Under the pieces are notes generated by a model, which saw only the letters and a list, made by a program, of their open reading frames with translations, did not search any database and had not been told where the DNA came from. Of a stretch of 64,000 bases of DNA, positions 19,894 to 31,000 are shown in pieces. This DNA comes from Lautropia sp. (GTDB lineage: Bacteria; Pseudomonadota; Gammaproteobacteria; Burkholderiales; Burkholderiaceae_E): NCBI GenBank assembly GCA_030530775.1, contig JAUMUG010000001.1, forward strand, positions 372,001 to 436,000, read 5' to 3'. The translations under genes and the position numbers were made by a program. The stretch's first letter is position 1. Every line of letters begins with the position of its first letter.

Positions 19894-20094
19894 ATGTTCA
19901 CGCTGATTCGACTGACCGCCCTGATACTGGCCTTGGTAGTGATCGGCTCGGCGCTGGCTTACCTCATCACCGGCGATGGCCGGCACTGGGTACGTGCCCG
20001 GCGCACCTTCGTCATCGGCATCATCGCGGCCTTTCTCTTCTTCGGCGTCATGTTCATCCAGAATCTGCTCTGGCCGGGTGGCGGGGTCGGCTGA
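19894..20094 (+). CDS. small two-helix membrane protein of unknown function
   Basis: A 66-residue protein with two hydrophobic segments (about residues 5-24 and 39-60) separated by a short basic loop with GDGRHWVRARR. AAGGAAGA lies 3 bp before the ATG. I do not recognise a family with a known role. It follows lpxC on the same strand after 135 bp, so the two may be cotranscribed. A perfect 12-bp hairpin follows 12 bp after its stop, which supports a real transcription unit ending here. Both ends of the second helix are likely membrane embedded. Confidence 0.7.
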   Translation: MFTLIRLTALILALVVIGSALAYLITGDGRHWVRARRTFVIGIIAAFLFFGVMFIQNLLWPGGGVG

Positions 20095-20106
20095 TGTCCA
20101 GGCCGG

Positions 20107-20144
20107 GTATCGGGTCCGAACCCTGCCCGGATCGGACCCGATAC
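20107..20144. terminator. perfect 12-bp hairpin between convergent genes
   Basis: GTATCGGGTCCG (20107-20118) and CGGACCCGATAC (20133-20144) are exact inverted copies around a 14-nt loop. It lies between the end of the small membrane protein gene (+) and the end of dciA (-). There is no T-run on either strand, so intrinsic termination is uncertain; it could act as a bidirectional transcript end or mRNA stabiliser. Confidence 0.5.
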
Positions 20145-20260
20145 ACGCCGGGCCGGCGCGATTTGACCCGCTCTTCCGGGTTGTCTGCCCGGGCCGGTAT
20201 CACTCGGCTGGTCATGGCACCCGAGGGGACGAGAAGCGCCTGGATGCCTCGCGGCGCGGC

Positions 20261-21172
20261 TCAGACCTCCCGATAACTGCGCTGCTTGCGGACGAAGCGC
20301 AGCAGTGAGGTGCGCAGGGCTTCGGAGGTGTCCGGTGCGTTGGCCAGCGCCTCGATTGCGGCCAGGCCACGGGGCGGCACCAGATCTTTCAGCCGGGCTG
20401 GCGGTCTGGGTTGGGCATAGAGCGCGCTGGGCTTGAAGCGGATGCGGCTGACCAGCCAGCCGCGGGCCTGGAGGCCGTCGAGCAGTCTTGGTTCATACTG
20501 GCGCAGCCGGGCGGCCATGGCACTGGACGCTGCGGTCACGACCAGCGTCTGCTTTTCCAGTTTCAACGGCCGCAGCGGGATCGAGGGCAGAATGGCCTGC
20601 AGATCCTTCGACAGGGTCGACAGTCGTTTCCAGGTTTCCCACAGCGGTGAATTGCGCACTTGCAGATGCTCCAGCGCCGGCCGGCTTTCACGGTCACGAT
20701 CCCTGTCCCTGGGCCTTCCGGCTGCCGTTTCGCGTCGATGCCAGCTCCCGTCGTCGTTGGCCTGCAGCTCGCTGCTGCGGCTGCCGGCCCTGCGCCGGAC
20801 ACCATCGACGCCGGATGAGCTGCCCATACCTGTCCTGTCGTTCCCGCCCGGACTCCAGCGGCCCTTGCGCTCGGAAGACGGGTGGAAGGGGGGCTTCCGC
20901 GATGCCGGGGCCGGCGCCGTCTCGACTGCGTTGCTGACCCGGCGTGCCTTGATCGGTTTTCGCTCCCACGGCATCCGGGGGCCGCGGGGCTCGACCGGTT
21001 CTTTTTCCCAGATCGGCGTCGGGCCGATGGGAGGTGAGGATTGCTCCCACGGCATCGGCTGTGGCGCACGTGCCACCCGTTGACCGGCAGTCGGTGCGTC
21101 GGGGCGCCCCGATCGGTCGGTCGAGGGGGGATCGGCAGAATTGGCGTTCGGGCGCGGGGTGCGTGATAACAT
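20261..21172 (-). CDS. dciA: DnaB helicase-recruiting protein DciA (DUF721)
   Basis: The C-terminal 120 residues form the DUF721 domain (from about LSTLSKDLQAILPSIP to the end), the replicative helicase loader that replaces DnaC in most bacteria. Position opposite secA and after lpxC is typical. At 303 residues it is about twice the usual size. The N-terminal 180 residues are Pro/Arg/Ser-rich and likely disordered, with repeated tryptophan motifs (MPWEQ, PIWEKEP, MPWERKP). ATG at 21170-21172 is the first start; the divergent secA start is 106 bp away. Internal starts would give a shorter form. Confidence 0.8.
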   Translation of the reverse strand: MLSRTPRPNANSADPPSTDRSGRPDAPTAGQRVARAPQPMPWEQSSPPIGPTPIWEKEPVEPRGPRMPWERKPIKARRVSNAVETAPAPASRKPPFHPSSERKGRWSPGGNDRTGMGSSSGVDGVRRRAGSRSSELQANDDGSWHRRETAAGRPRDRDRDRESRPALEHLQVRNSPLWETWKRLSTLSKDLQAILPSIPLRPLKLEKQTLVVTAASSAMAARLRQYEPRLLDGLQARGWLVSRIRFKPSALYAQPRPPARLKDLVPPRGLAAIEALANAPDTSEALRTSLLRFVRKQRSYREV

Positions 21173-21278
21173 TTTCAGTTCGTTTTGCCAAGGGCAGAGA
21201 TCACATCGCGGGGCGGCCCGTATGGTTGCAGGGCCGGGTTCCAGCCGCCGATGACATTATCACCCCTCCATACCATCC

Positions 21279-24098
21279 ATGTTCCAGACATTTCTGACCA
21301 GCATTTTCGGCAGTCGCAATTCGCGGCTCCTGAAACAATACCGTCGCCGGGTTGCCCGTATCAACGCCTTGGAACCCGAGATCGAGAAGCTGTCGGATGA
21401 GGAACTGCGGGACAAGACCCGCCAGTTTCGCGAGCGCGTCGATACCGAGGTCGAGGCAGGCAAACCGATTCAGCAGGCGCTGGACGATCTGCTGCCCGAG
21501 GCCTTTGCCGTCTGTCGCGAAGGCTCGAAGCGGGCGCTCGGCATGCGACACTTCGACGTGCAGATGCTGGGGGCGATGGTGCTGCATGCCGGCAAGATTT
21601 CCGAGATGCGGACCGGCGAGGGCAAGACCTTGACCGCCACGCTCGCCGTCTACCTGAATGCGCTGGCCGGCCGCGGTGTGCACGTGGTGACGGTCAACGA
21701 CTATCTCGCCCAGCGGGATGCGGCCTGGATGGGCCGGCTCTATCGCTTCCTTGGTCTGACGGTCGGGGTGGTGGTGGCCCAGCAGCCGCAGGAAGAAAAA
21801 CGTGCCGCCTATCGGGCCGACATCACCTATGGTACCAACAACGAATACGGCTTCGATTATTTGCGCGACAACATGGTCTATGACGCGCAATCGCGGATGC
21901 AGCGCAAGCTGTTCTACGGCATCGTCGACGAGGTCGATTCGATCCTGATCGACGAGGCCCGCACACCGCTGATCATCTCCGGTCCGGCCGAAGAGCACGC
22001 CGAGCTGTATGTCCGCATGAATGCGGTGCCGGCCCTGCTGACGCCGATGGAAGAGGAACCGAAACCCAACGAAGGCATCAACCCGCCGGGCGACTACTGG
22101 GTCGATCACAAATCGCACCAGGTCTATCTGTCCGAGGCCGGCCACGAAAGTGCCGAGCGGATTCTGGCCGAACAGGGGCTGCTGCCCGAGGGGGCCAGCC
22201 TGTACGACCCCAGTCACATCACGCTGGTGCACCATCTGATGGTGGCGCTGCGCGCCCATACGCTGTTTCTGCGCGATCAGCACTATGTGGTGCAGAACGA
22301 CGAAGTGGTCATCGTCGATGAGTTCACCGGCCGACTGATGGCGGGCCGGCGCTGGTCCGATGGCCTGCATCAGGCCGTCGAAGCCAAGGAAGGCGTCAAG
22401 ATCCAGGCCGAAAACCAGACGCTGGCCTCGATCACCTTCCAGAATTATTTTCGGATGTACGAGAAGCTGGCCGGCATGACGGGTACGGCCGATACCGAAG
22501 CTTATGAGTTCCAGGAAATCTATGGCCTGGAAACGGTGGTGGTGCCGACGCACCGGCCGATGATCCGCAACGACATGCAGGATCTGGTCTACCGGACGGC
22601 AAAAGAGAAGTACGATGCCATTCTGGCCGACATCCGCGACTGCTACGATCGGGGGCAGCCAGTGCTGGTCGGTACGACCTCGATCGAGAACTCCGAGCTG
22701 GTGTCGGGCCTGCTGAAGAAAGCCGGGTTGCCGCACAATGTGCTGAACGCCAAGCAGCACGCCCGCGAGGCCGAGATCGTCGCGCAGGCCGGCCGGCCCA
22801 AGCAGATCACCATCGCCACCAACATGGCGGGCCGGGGTACCGACATCGTGCTGGGTGGCAGCAATGCCCAGCAGAAGGCCGAAATCAATGATCGCGAGGA
22901 TCTGGATGCCGAGGCCAAGGCGGCCGAAATCGCCAGACTGGACACAGAGTGGCAGCCGATTCACGAACAGGTGCTCGGTTTCGGTGGTCTGCACATCATC
23001 GGCACCGAGCGGCACGAATCCCGCCGGATCGACAACCAGCTGCGTGGCCGTGCCGGCCGGCAGGGCGATCCGGGTTCGTCGCGCTTCTATCTGTCGATGG
23101 AAGATCCGCTCCTGAAGATTTTTGCCGGCGATCGTCTGAAGGCGATCATGGATCGGCTGCGGTTGCCCGAAGGCGAGGCGATCGAGTCGGGGCTGGTGTC
23201 GCGTTCGATCGAATCGGCACAGCGCAAGGTCGAGGCCCGCAACTTCGATATCCGCAAACAACTGCTGGACTACGACGATGTGGCCAACGAGCAGCGCAAG
23301 GTGATCTACGCGCAGCGCAATGGTCTGCTCGATGCCGAAGAGATGACCGAGGTGGTGACGGGCCTGCGGCAGGGCACCATGGAAGAGGTCTTCCGCCGTT
23401 TCGTGCCGGCCGGCAGCATCGAGGAGCAATGGGATATTCCGGGGCTGGAACAGGCGCTGCTGGCCGATTGGCAGCTGTCGGTGCCCGTTGCCGCCTGGCT
23501 GGCCGAGAACAGCGACCTGTCCGACGAAGACATCTTGAACCGCATCACCGAAGCGGCCGACGCGCATTATCGGGCCAAGGTCGATCGGGTGGGCGTGGCT
23601 GCCTTCGGCAACTTCGAACGTTCGGTCATGCTGCAGTCGATCGACCAGCACTGGCGCGAGCACCTGTCGGCGCTGGATCATCTTCGTCAGGGTATCCACC
23701 TGCGTGGCTACGCGCAGAAGAATCCCAAGCAGGAATACAAGCGCGAGGCATTCGAACTGTTCGAGCGGCTGCTGGAAACCATCCGCACCGAAGTCACTCG
23801 GGTTCTGATGAATGTGCATATCCAGTCGGCCGAAGAAGCCGATGAGGCTTCAGACCAGGTCGAAGACCGCGCCGAGCAACGCGCCGAGGGGGCGAGCCTG
23901 CTGCATGCCGATGCCGACGGTGCCGGTGTGTCGAGCGAGGATCCGGAAAGCATCGCGCTGCGTTCGCAGCAGGTGCAACCGCGACAACGAGTGCAAGCAG
24001 CCGGCCGCCAGAGCGCTTACCACCGGGTTGGCCGCAACGAACCCTGCCCCTGCGGCTCGGGTAAGAAATACAAGCACTGCCACGGCAAGCTGAGCTGA
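21279..24098 (+). CDS. secA: preprotein translocase ATPase SecA
   Basis: The motor of the SecYEG export channel. Walker A lies in [20 protein letters not shown], and the DEAD-type [20 protein letters not shown] segment, the [14 protein letters not shown] helicase motif and the [12 protein letters not shown] motif VI are complete. The C-terminus ends in the zinc/SecB-binding tail [17 protein letters not shown]. Length 939 is normal. No strong ribosome site is visible before the ATG. It is followed by an intrinsic terminator at 24195-24226. Confidence 0.97.
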   Translation: MFQTFLTSIFGSRNSRLLKQYRRRVARINALEPEIEKLSDEELRDKTRQFRERVDTEVEAGKPIQQALDDLLPEAFAVCREGSKRALGMRHFDVQMLGAMVLHAGKISEMRTGEGKTLTATLAVYLNALAGRGVHVVTVNDYLAQRDAAWMGRLYRFLGLTVGVVVAQQPQEEKRAAYRADITYGTNNEYGFDYLRDNMVYDAQSRMQRKLFYGIVDEVDSILIDEARTPLIISGPAEEHAELYVRMNAVPALLTPMEEEPKPNEGINPPGDYWVDHKSHQVYLSEAGHESAERILAEQGLLPEGASLYDPSHITLVHHLMVALRAHTLFLRDQHYVVQNDEVVIVDEFTGRLMAGRRWSDGLHQAVEAKEGVKIQAENQTLASITFQNYFRMYEKLAGMTGTADTEAYEFQEIYGLETVVVPTHRPMIRNDMQDLVYRTAKEKYDAILADIRDCYDRGQPVLVGTTSIENSELVSGLLKKAGLPHNVLNAKQHAREAEIVAQAGRPKQITIATNMAGRGTDIVLGGSNAQQKAEINDREDLDAEAKAAEIARLDTEWQPIHEQVLGFGGLHIIGTERHESRRIDNQLRGRAGRQGDPGSSRFYLSMEDPLLKIFAGDRLKAIMDRLRLPEGEAIESGLVSRSIESAQRKVEARNFDIRKQLLDYDDVANEQRKVIYAQRNGLLDAEEMTEVVTGLRQGTMEEVFRRFVPAGSIEEQWDIPGLEQALLADWQLSVPVAAWLAENSDLSDEDILNRITEAADAHYRAKVDRVGVAAFGNFERSVMLQSIDQHWREHLSALDHLRQGIHLRGYAQKNPKQEYKREAFELFERLLETIRTEVTRVLMNVHIQSAEEADEASDQVEDRAEQRAEGASLLHADADGAGVSSEDPESIALRSQQVQPRQRVQAAGRQSAYHRVGRNEPCPCGSGKKYKHCHGKLS

Positions 24099-24194
24099 TC
24101 GACCCGTATGGGCTCCCGCCTGTGCCGGGCTGTTTATGGGCGGCTTGCCCGCCAGCCCGGACACCGGCGTATGGAACCGGTCTGAGACAACGGT

Positions 24195-24226
24195 GGCTGC
24201 AACGTCTTCGGGTGTTGCAGCCTTTT
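24195..24226 (+). terminator. rho-independent terminator of secA
   Basis: GGCTGCAAC (24195-24203) pairs perfectly with GTTGCAGCC (24214-24222) around a 10-nt loop and is followed at once by TTTT. It lies 97 bp after the secA stop and 169 bp before argJ, so it separates the two transcripts. Confidence 0.85.
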
Positions 24227-24395
24227 GTCGAGCAGTGCGCCTGTATCGATGAGCCGCTGAAAAGCTTGTCCGGGGGGATGGCGGTGATGGCCATGATGCC
24301 GCCCGATCGGTGGATGCCTTTGGTGGCACAATCCGTGCATCGAGCCTGCCATGGTGGCGAGGGCCGTTTTCGTTTTTTTGTGCGAGGAGACTGTC

Positions 24396-25625
24396 ATGCC
24401 CGTCAACCTGTCCGCCCCAGACGCCAAAGCGTTGTTGCCAGTGCCCGGTGTGGAGCTGGGCACGGCGCGTGCCGGTGTGCGCAAGCCGGGCCGGCGCGAT
24501 GTGCTGGTAGCCCGTTTTCAGCCAGGCACGCTGGCAGCGGCGGTCTTCACTCGCAACCGGTTCTGTGCCGCGCCGGTCACGGTCGGGCGCGAGCATCTCG
24601 ATGCGGTGCAGGGGCGTCTGCGGGCGCTGGTGGTCAACACCGGTAATGCCAACGCCGGCACCGGCGCCGAAGGCATCCGTAATGCCCGGGCAGTCTGCAC
24701 GGCGCTGGCCGAAGCGCTGGGGCTGCTGTCCGGCGAGGTGATGCCGATGTCCACCGGTGTGATCATGGAGCACCTGCCGGTCGACCGGATCGTGGCAGGC
24801 CTGCCGGCAGCTGTGGCCGATCTGGCGCCGTCGCATTGGGCCGAGGCGGCCGAAGCCATCATGACCACCGATACCTTGCCCAAGGCGACTTCGCGCCGGG
24901 TGACGGTGGCCGGTCGGGATGTGGTGATGACCGGCATTTCCAAGGGCGCCGGTATGATCCGCCCGAACATGGGCACGATGCTTGGGCTGATCGCCACCGA
25001 TGCCCGCCTTTCGGAAGTGGTGCTCAAAAGCTGGGTACGCCGGATCGCCGATGTCAGCTTCAACCGGATCACGGTCGACGGCGATACATCGACCAATGAC
25101 ACCTTGCTGCTGGTGGCCACCGGCGCCAGCGATGTGGTGATCGACAGCGAGGACGATCCGGGTGCAGCGCAGGTGCTGGCGGCATTGACCGAAACAGCCG
25201 TCGAATTGGCCCAGGCCATCGTACGTGACGGTGAAGGCGCCACCAAGTTCGTGACCGTACGCGTCGAAGGTGCCGGCACACAGGCCGAAGCCGATGCGGT
25301 GGCTTATGCCATTGCGCATTCGCCGCTGACCAAGACGGCGTTCTTTGCGTCCGATCCCAATCTGGGCCGGATTCTGGCGGCCATCGGTTATGCCGGTATC
25401 TCCGATCTGGATGTCACGCAGCTGGAAGTCTGGCTGGACGATGTGCGGGTGGCGGTCGACGGCGGTCGTGACCCTGCCTATCGGGAAGCCGACGGTCAGC
25501 GCGTGCTGAAGCAGGCCGAATTCCAGGTGCGGGCCGTGTTGAATCGGGGCACGGTCGACACCACGGTCTGGACCTGCGATCTGTCGCACGACTACGTGAC
25601 GATCAACGCTGATTACCGATCCTGA
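24396..25625 (+). CDS. argJ: bifunctional glutamate N-acetyltransferase / amino-acid acetyltransferase ArgJ
   Basis: It recycles the acetyl group from N-acetylornithine to glutamate in arginine synthesis. The autoprocessing region [15 protein letters not shown] has a Gly-Thr at the cleavage point where Ala-Thr is common; the Thr nucleophile is present. The DGDTSTNDT motif and the C-terminal [15 protein letters not shown] end are typical. The frame is open 45 bp further upstream, but ATG 24396 has a GAGGAG site and gives 409 residues. Whether it is mono- or bifunctional cannot be read from the sequence. Confidence 0.94.
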   Translation: MPVNLSAPDAKALLPVPGVELGTARAGVRKPGRRDVLVARFQPGTLAAAVFTRNRFCAAPVTVGREHLDAVQGRLRALVVNTGNANAGTGAEGIRNARAVCTALAEALGLLSGEVMPMSTGVIMEHLPVDRIVAGLPAAVADLAPSHWAEAAEAIMTTDTLPKATSRRVTVAGRDVVMTGISKGAGMIRPNMGTMLGLIATDARLSEVVLKSWVRRIADVSFNRITVDGDTSTNDTLLLVATGASDVVIDSEDDPGAAQVLAALTETAVELAQAIVRDGEGATKFVTVRVEGAGTQAEADAVAYAIAHSPLTKTAFFASDPNLGRILAAIGYAGISDLDVTQLEVWLDDVRVAVDGGRDPAYREADGQRVLKQAEFQVRAVLNRGTVDTTVWTCDLSHDYVTINADYRS

Positions 25626-25640
25626 TCCGGGGACAGAGGG

Positions 25641-26543
25641 ATGCCTGAGGAGACGAACCGTTTGTTGCGCAGGCTGGAGGGCCTGCTGGATACGGTCGAG
25701 CCACTGCTGTTGCGTCTGAATCAGACCTTGCTGCCGCGTGAGCCCGACTGGGACGCGGTGGCTTTCCGCTGGCGTCGGCGCAGCAATGCTCTGGGCAGTG
25801 TCGGTGAGCTGCAGGCGGTGGCCAGACCCGTCGCGCCGTCGTTGGCCGATCTGCAGAACATCGATGAGCCGAAACGGCTGGTCGAGCAGAACACTCGCCA
25901 GTTCGTACGCGGACAGCCGGCCAACAATGTGCTGTTGACCGGTGCACGCGGTACGGGCAAGTCTTCGCTGATCAAAGCCTGTCTGTCGGCTTTCAAGGAC
26001 GAAGGGCTGCGGCTGATCGAAGTCGACAAGGATCAGCTGGTCGATCTGCCCGAGCTGATCGAATGGGTGGCGGGGCGGCCGGAGCGCTTCATCGTTTATT
26101 GCGACGATTTGTCCTTCGAGCAGGGCGAAGGGGCCTACAAGGCGCTCAAGACGGTGCTCGACGGTTCGATCGCCGGGCAGGCCGACAATGTGCTGGTCTA
26201 TGCCACCTCGAACCGCCGGCATCTGATGCCGGAGATGCTGTCCGAGAATCTGCAGGCCAGTCATCAGCCCGACGGCGAGATCCATCCCGGAGAGACTTCG
26301 GAAGAAAAGGTGTCCCTGTCCGAGCGTTTCGGGCTGTGGATCGCTTTCTATCCCTTCCGTCAGGATGATTATCTGACCGTGGTCGGGCATTGGCTGCGAA
26401 ACTTCGGTGCGGACGATGCGGCCGTGTCGGAAGCGCGTGGCGATGCACTGCGCTGGGCGTTGGAGCGTGGTTCCCGATCGGGCCGGGTCGCCTGGCAGTT
26501 TGCCCGCGACTGGGCGGGTCGGCAGGGGTTGGAAGGTGGTTGA
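25641..26543 (+). CDS. AAA+ ATPase of the DUF815 family
   Basis: A 300-residue cytoplasmic ATPase. The Walker A loop GARGTGKSS (residues 101-109) and the Walker B-like FIVYCDDLSFE stretch are clear, followed by the ATSNRRHL sensor-like motif. The family is widespread in proteobacteria but its client is not established. The ATG follows argJ by 15 bp with GAGGG before it, so it is likely cotranscribed with argJ. The next gene (Nudix) starts after 197 bp. Similar argJ-ATPase-mutT order is common in Burkholderiales, which suggests a housekeeping role. Confidence 0.88.
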   Translation: MPEETNRLLRRLEGLLDTVEPLLLRLNQTLLPREPDWDAVAFRWRRRSNALGSVGELQAVARPVAPSLADLQNIDEPKRLVEQNTRQFVRGQPANNVLLTGARGTGKSSLIKACLSAFKDEGLRLIEVDKDQLVDLPELIEWVAGRPERFIVYCDDLSFEQGEGAYKALKTVLDGSIAGQADNVLVYATSNRRHLMPEMLSENLQASHQPDGEIHPGETSEEKVSLSERFGLWIAFYPFRQDDYLTVVGHWLRNFGADDAAVSEARGDALRWALERGSRSGRVAWQFARDWAGRQGLEGG

Positions 26544-26740
26544 ACGACTGGCCGCCCGTACCCATGGACATGGGACGGTTCGTCGCCGACGGCTGTGACG
26601 TATCGCCGTTTGAAGCTTGCCTGAAAACATACGGCGGACAGTACATCCCCGGTGGCTCGGGCGTGAGGGCACGGGACCGGTATCGACGACTGCGTATCCG
26701 TAGCGAATCGGGAATACGGGAGCGGGACGAGGATCGACAG

Positions 26741-28000
26741 ATGACAGAGAAAGCGTTGGTGGATGTGGCCGTGGGCGTGGTGCTGCGGGCAGATGGCACG
26801 GTATTGCTCGGGCAGCGGCTGTCTGGCAAAGCCTATTACGGTTGGTGGGAGTTTCCGGGCGGCAAGTTCGAGGCGGGCGAGGAAGCAGCGCAGGCGCTGG
26901 CCCGCGAGCTGGAAGAGGAAATCGGTATTCATGTGGAGCAATCACTGCCTTGGGTGGTGCGTGAGCATGTCTATGGCCATGCCCATGTGCGTTTGCATTT
27001 CCGGCGGGTGATCCGCTGGCGGGGTGAGCCGCATTCGGTCGAAGGGCAGGCGCTGGCCTGGCGGCCTTCGCATGCGGTCGATGTCGGCCCGCTGTTGCCC
27101 GCTGCCATCGCACCGATCCGATGGTTGGGGCTGCCGGGCGAATATGTGGTGTCCGACGCTGCCGGGCTGGGCGTCGAGAGCTGGTTACAGCGATTGGACG
27201 ACTGGCTTGCGCGGCAGCCGAAAACAGGGCAGCCTGCGACAGACCCGCAGCATCCATCCGGTGTCATCGGGACGGTGGGGATGGATGGAGGACACGGGCG
27301 GCCTTCGAGCTGCTTGCCTGCTTTGCCGGGGCTGTTGCTACTGCGTGAGCCGACGCTGGCGGGCGAAGCCTTCGATGCCTTGTTCGAGGCGGTGATCGGG
27401 CGTCTGCAGGGCAGCGGTGTCCGCCTGTTGGTCAGCAGTCGCCATCCGCATCGTTATGCTCGGCGCTCTGCCGAGCAGACCGGGGGAGGCATTCATCTGA
27501 CCGGTGCCGATCTGCAGGCCGTGGCCCGGGCACAGGCCGGCCTGGCGCCCTGGCCACCCTCCTCATTGGCCGCCGAAGCAGCGGCCTCGCCCGAGCAACG
27601 ATGGGCGCAGGCTCAGGCTACGGCCCGGATTCCGGGGGCGGTGCCGGCCACCGGGCAGGGGCGGCACGAACCCCACGTATCGGGCGTGGAGGATGGATCA
27701 CTGGCCGATGCGTGCAGCTGGCGTGCCGGCTATGCGTTGGTGGCGGTTTCCTGCCACAGTGCCGAAGATTTGGCCCTGGCGGGCAGAATCGGGGCGGATT
27801 TTGCCGTCAGTGGTCCGGTGAAGCCGACTCGGAGCCACCCCGAAGCCCGGGGCTGTGGCTGGGATGGCTTCGGGCGGATGCTCGCCGGCACGCCGGTGCC
27901 GGTCTTCGCATTGGGCGGCATGAACCGTACCGATCTGGATCGGGCGCTGCTGTGCGGTGCACAGGGGATCGCCATGCAGCGGGCAGCCTGGGACCGGTAG
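26741..28000 (+). CDS. Nudix hydrolase (MutT-like) fused to a ThiE/TenI-like domain
   Basis: Residues 1-135 are a MutT-like Nudix domain with a complete Nudix box at 41-63 (G41, E47, R55-E56, E59-E60, G62), expected to clean 8-oxo-dGTP or a related nucleotide. Residues from about 185 resemble the thiamine phosphate synthase/TenI barrel (GIHLTGADLQAV, then ALVAVSCHSAEDL, DFAVSGPVKPT and PVFALGGMN). Such fusions are known in gamma- and betaproteobacteria, where the second domain's role is unclear. Here the protein is about 100 residues longer than the usual fusion (419), with Ala/Gln/Pro-rich linkers. ATG 26741 was chosen as the point where homology starts. Confidence 0.87.
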   Translation: MTEKALVDVAVGVVLRADGTVLLGQRLSGKAYYGWWEFPGGKFEAGEEAAQALARELEEEIGIHVEQSLPWVVREHVYGHAHVRLHFRRVIRWRGEPHSVEGQALAWRPSHAVDVGPLLPAAIAPIRWLGLPGEYVVSDAAGLGVESWLQRLDDWLARQPKTGQPATDPQHPSGVIGTVGMDGGHGRPSSCLPALPGLLLLREPTLAGEAFDALFEAVIGRLQGSGVRLLVSSRHPHRYARRSAEQTGGGIHLTGADLQAVARAQAGLAPWPPSSLAAEAAASPEQRWAQAQATARIPGAVPATGQGRHEPHVSGVEDGSLADACSWRAGYALVAVSCHSAEDLALAGRIGADFAVSGPVKPTRSHPEARGCGWDGFGRMLAGTPVPVFALGGMNRTDLDRALLCGAQGIAMQRAAWDR

Positions 28001-28042
28001 GGCCTCCGGCGGCCCACCCGACGGCCTGCCCTGTGCAGATGC

Positions 28043-31000
28043 TCAGTGCCGTCTCCGGGCGATGCTCTGCCGGGCGCCATCGGTACCCTCGTGCAAGGGA
28101 CGGCCCGAGGGGCCGGCCTTGCTCTCGAACGAGAGTGCGGGCTGTCTGCCCTCGGTCTGCACGCTGGTGTTGGCGCCCTGGGCCTGGCGGGCCTTGACTT
28201 GCTCGACGACGGCCGGTGAACAAGAGCCCTCGATGAAATCCGCCCGGTGCAGCATGCCCTTGCGGGCATCGATGAACAGACTGTGGGCATCGCCGACGTT
28301 CTGCGCACTGCTGGTCACCAGGCGTGAGCGGCGGGGCAGGGTGCGGGCATCGACCTTCAGCACATGGGTGCGCGGGCGCAGGCCGCAGTGGCTGAACTTG
28401 CCGTGCTCGTCCGAGACGATCCAGGTGCCGTTCTGCAGATAGAGGCGTACGCCGGGGATGCCGAGCTCTTCGGGGTCCTTGATCGAGTTGCCGTTGCAGT
28501 CGACGAAGATCTGACCCGCCAGACAGGCCTCCTCGCTGAACACGCCGCCCTCGACCTGCACTTTCCAGCGTGATTCGTTCGAACAGCGGTTGTGGGTGCC
28601 TGCCGAGGTGGCGGCGACACCGGCTGCGGGATTGCCGGCACGCATGCTGCGCGGGCATTCGACATGGGCGCGGTTGATTCCATCGCCTTCCTGCGAGCCG
28701 ACGCCCAGACGCGCGCGGTAGCTGATGATCACTTCGCCCGTGCCGCTGCTGAGTGTGCTGCCCAGAGTGCCCGCCGCGGACTCGACCCGGTCGATCTTCA
28801 GACGCAGTTCACGCTGGCCACTGAACTGCACCGCCAGCTGTCGGGCCCCTTGCACTCGTACCGAGCCGGCATCGAAGCCGAAGCCCCGGGGCAAGCGGTC
28901 GACGATCACCGGCCACAGCGCCGGTCCTTCACCGGTATTGCGTATCCGCAGCCGATAGGTGATCAGGTCGCCGACCTCGGCCGAACGGACGGTGCTGCTT
29001 TTCTCGATGACCAGTTGCGCGCGGGAAACCGGCAAGGGGGTGTCGGTGCAGGCCTGGGCACCGTGAGTGCTGTTGGCGCCCACGTCGCTGTCGTCCTGTC
29101 GATTGATCACCGTCACCCGGTTGAAGAGCCCGCTGCCCGCCGAGGCCGCGCCTGCGGTACAGCTGTCGTTCTGCGTGTCGCCGCCAAAGGGCACGCGCAC
29201 CCGGAACTGCAGCCGGTAGGTGTCGGTGGCACCCATGGCCAGCGGGTGCCTGTCGGCCAGCGTCCAGCGGCCGGCGCCGGGCAGAGTATCGAGCGGGTTG
29301 CCGTTGCGGCTGGCACTTTGGGCGATGATCTGCACATCCGGGTCGAAGGCTGGTACATCGGCCAGGTCATAGAGGGTGTCGGCGCCACCGGTGTGTGTCA
29401 CGGTCACGAGATAGGTCAGCGTGTACTCGTTGAGGGTGTTGGCCAGCAGCTGCGGCTCGGAGGATACGACCTTGGTGACGGTCATCGTTGCCGGGATGCG
29501 TTTGCGCTGAACCGAGCAGCTGATGTTGCCGTTGCGGAAACTGAAGGGAGGGGTGGCCAACTCGCCATCGGCCCGACGGCAGAGCAGCTTGGTGTCGTAA
29601 CCTGGGGTTTCGGAGGTGCTGAGCCGATAGCGATTGCCGATTGCCAGCTCCATCGTGCCGTGGTCGAGTGTCAGCGTCACCTGCCGGCCTGGATCGTCGA
29701 TCGAGCTGACGTAGACCACCACCGGCGGTAACTCGGGCAACGGATTGATGTTCGGTTGATCGCTGTGGGTGACCTGGCCATCGGTGTCGACCTGATCGAA
29801 GCTCAGTCGGGGCGTGTCGGTGTTGGTCAGTGTGCAGCTGACGTCCTGGCCGTTGTTCAGCCGCAGGGTGTTGCCATCGAGGTCCACCGTCCGGGTGGCG
29901 TCGTCGGTGTCACGGCAGATCCAGGCTTTGGGCAGAAAACCCGGGTACTCGTCCTCGCGCAGGACATAGCGACCGGCCGGCAATTCGACGGCGGTGACGG
30001 CGGCCGTGCCGCTGCGGCCGCTGATCCGATGTGCCGTGTTCTGATCCTGTCCTTCGGCATGCAATACGAAATCGGTCACGGCAGCGGTGCGACCATGGCG
30101 CAGATCCAGCGCCTTGACCAGTGTCAGCCGCCCCGGCCGATCATGGTAGTGCAGGGAACAGACCGCCTGCTCGCCATGGTTCAATTCGATGGCGGGGCTG
30201 TCGGTCGTACCGACCAGGGCGCGACTCTGGCCGTCGACCGTGCATTGCCAGGGGCTGCTGCGGTAGCCGGGCAGGACGCTGGCCGACAGCAGATAACGGC
30301 CGCTCGGCACCGTGATCCGGTCGACGCCGCTCGTGCCACTGCTGCCCGACAGGGCTGGTGTGGAGCTGCCTTCCAGCACGGCTCCGAGCAGCGCATCGGC
30401 CAGGCTGGCGCTGCCTCCCTGGTCATTGTTCAGGGTGGCGGTCAGGGTCAGCACCGGGGGCACGGGCACTTCGGTCAGGTGATAGCCAGTGCCGTTTTCT
30501 CCGGCGGGCAGCCGGATGGCTTCGATCCGATCCTGACCCGGCGTGCCTCCCAGTGTACCGGCATGGCTGGCACCGGAACGGTGGCCGGTGCTGGTGCCGA
30601 GCTTGTGCAGGCTGTATTCGCCGGCCAGCAGTCCGGCAAAATTGTCCAGAGGGGAGCCGCTGCAATTGGCCGAGGCATATATCCGTTGGCGCAGACCGGC
30701 GGCAAAGCTGAAGTGGCCCGAGGCATCGGTACGGGTCGAGGCGAGCACGTCGTCCGGGCTGCGCCGGGTGCCGTGCAGCACTACGCATTGGTCACTCAGC
30801 GCCCGGTCTTCCGGATCGAAGACATTGTCCTGATCGGTGTCGACGAACAGCCGGCCGCTCAGGGAACCGACGGCGGCCGCCACGACGCGCACATTCAGGT
30901 TGGCCTGCGACTCGACATACTGCAGGGCGCTGTCGGCGGTGCTGGGGCGCGAGCCGGTGCGGTTGGCGAAAATATCACCGGGTTGGGCCAGAACCGGGTC

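Noticed and set aside
21201-23819. An 872-codon frame antisense to secA, and a 1135-codon frame over 23850-27257 (-)
   Set aside because: Both lie opposite secA, argJ and the ATPase genes with full motifs; the antisense products are compositional shadows.
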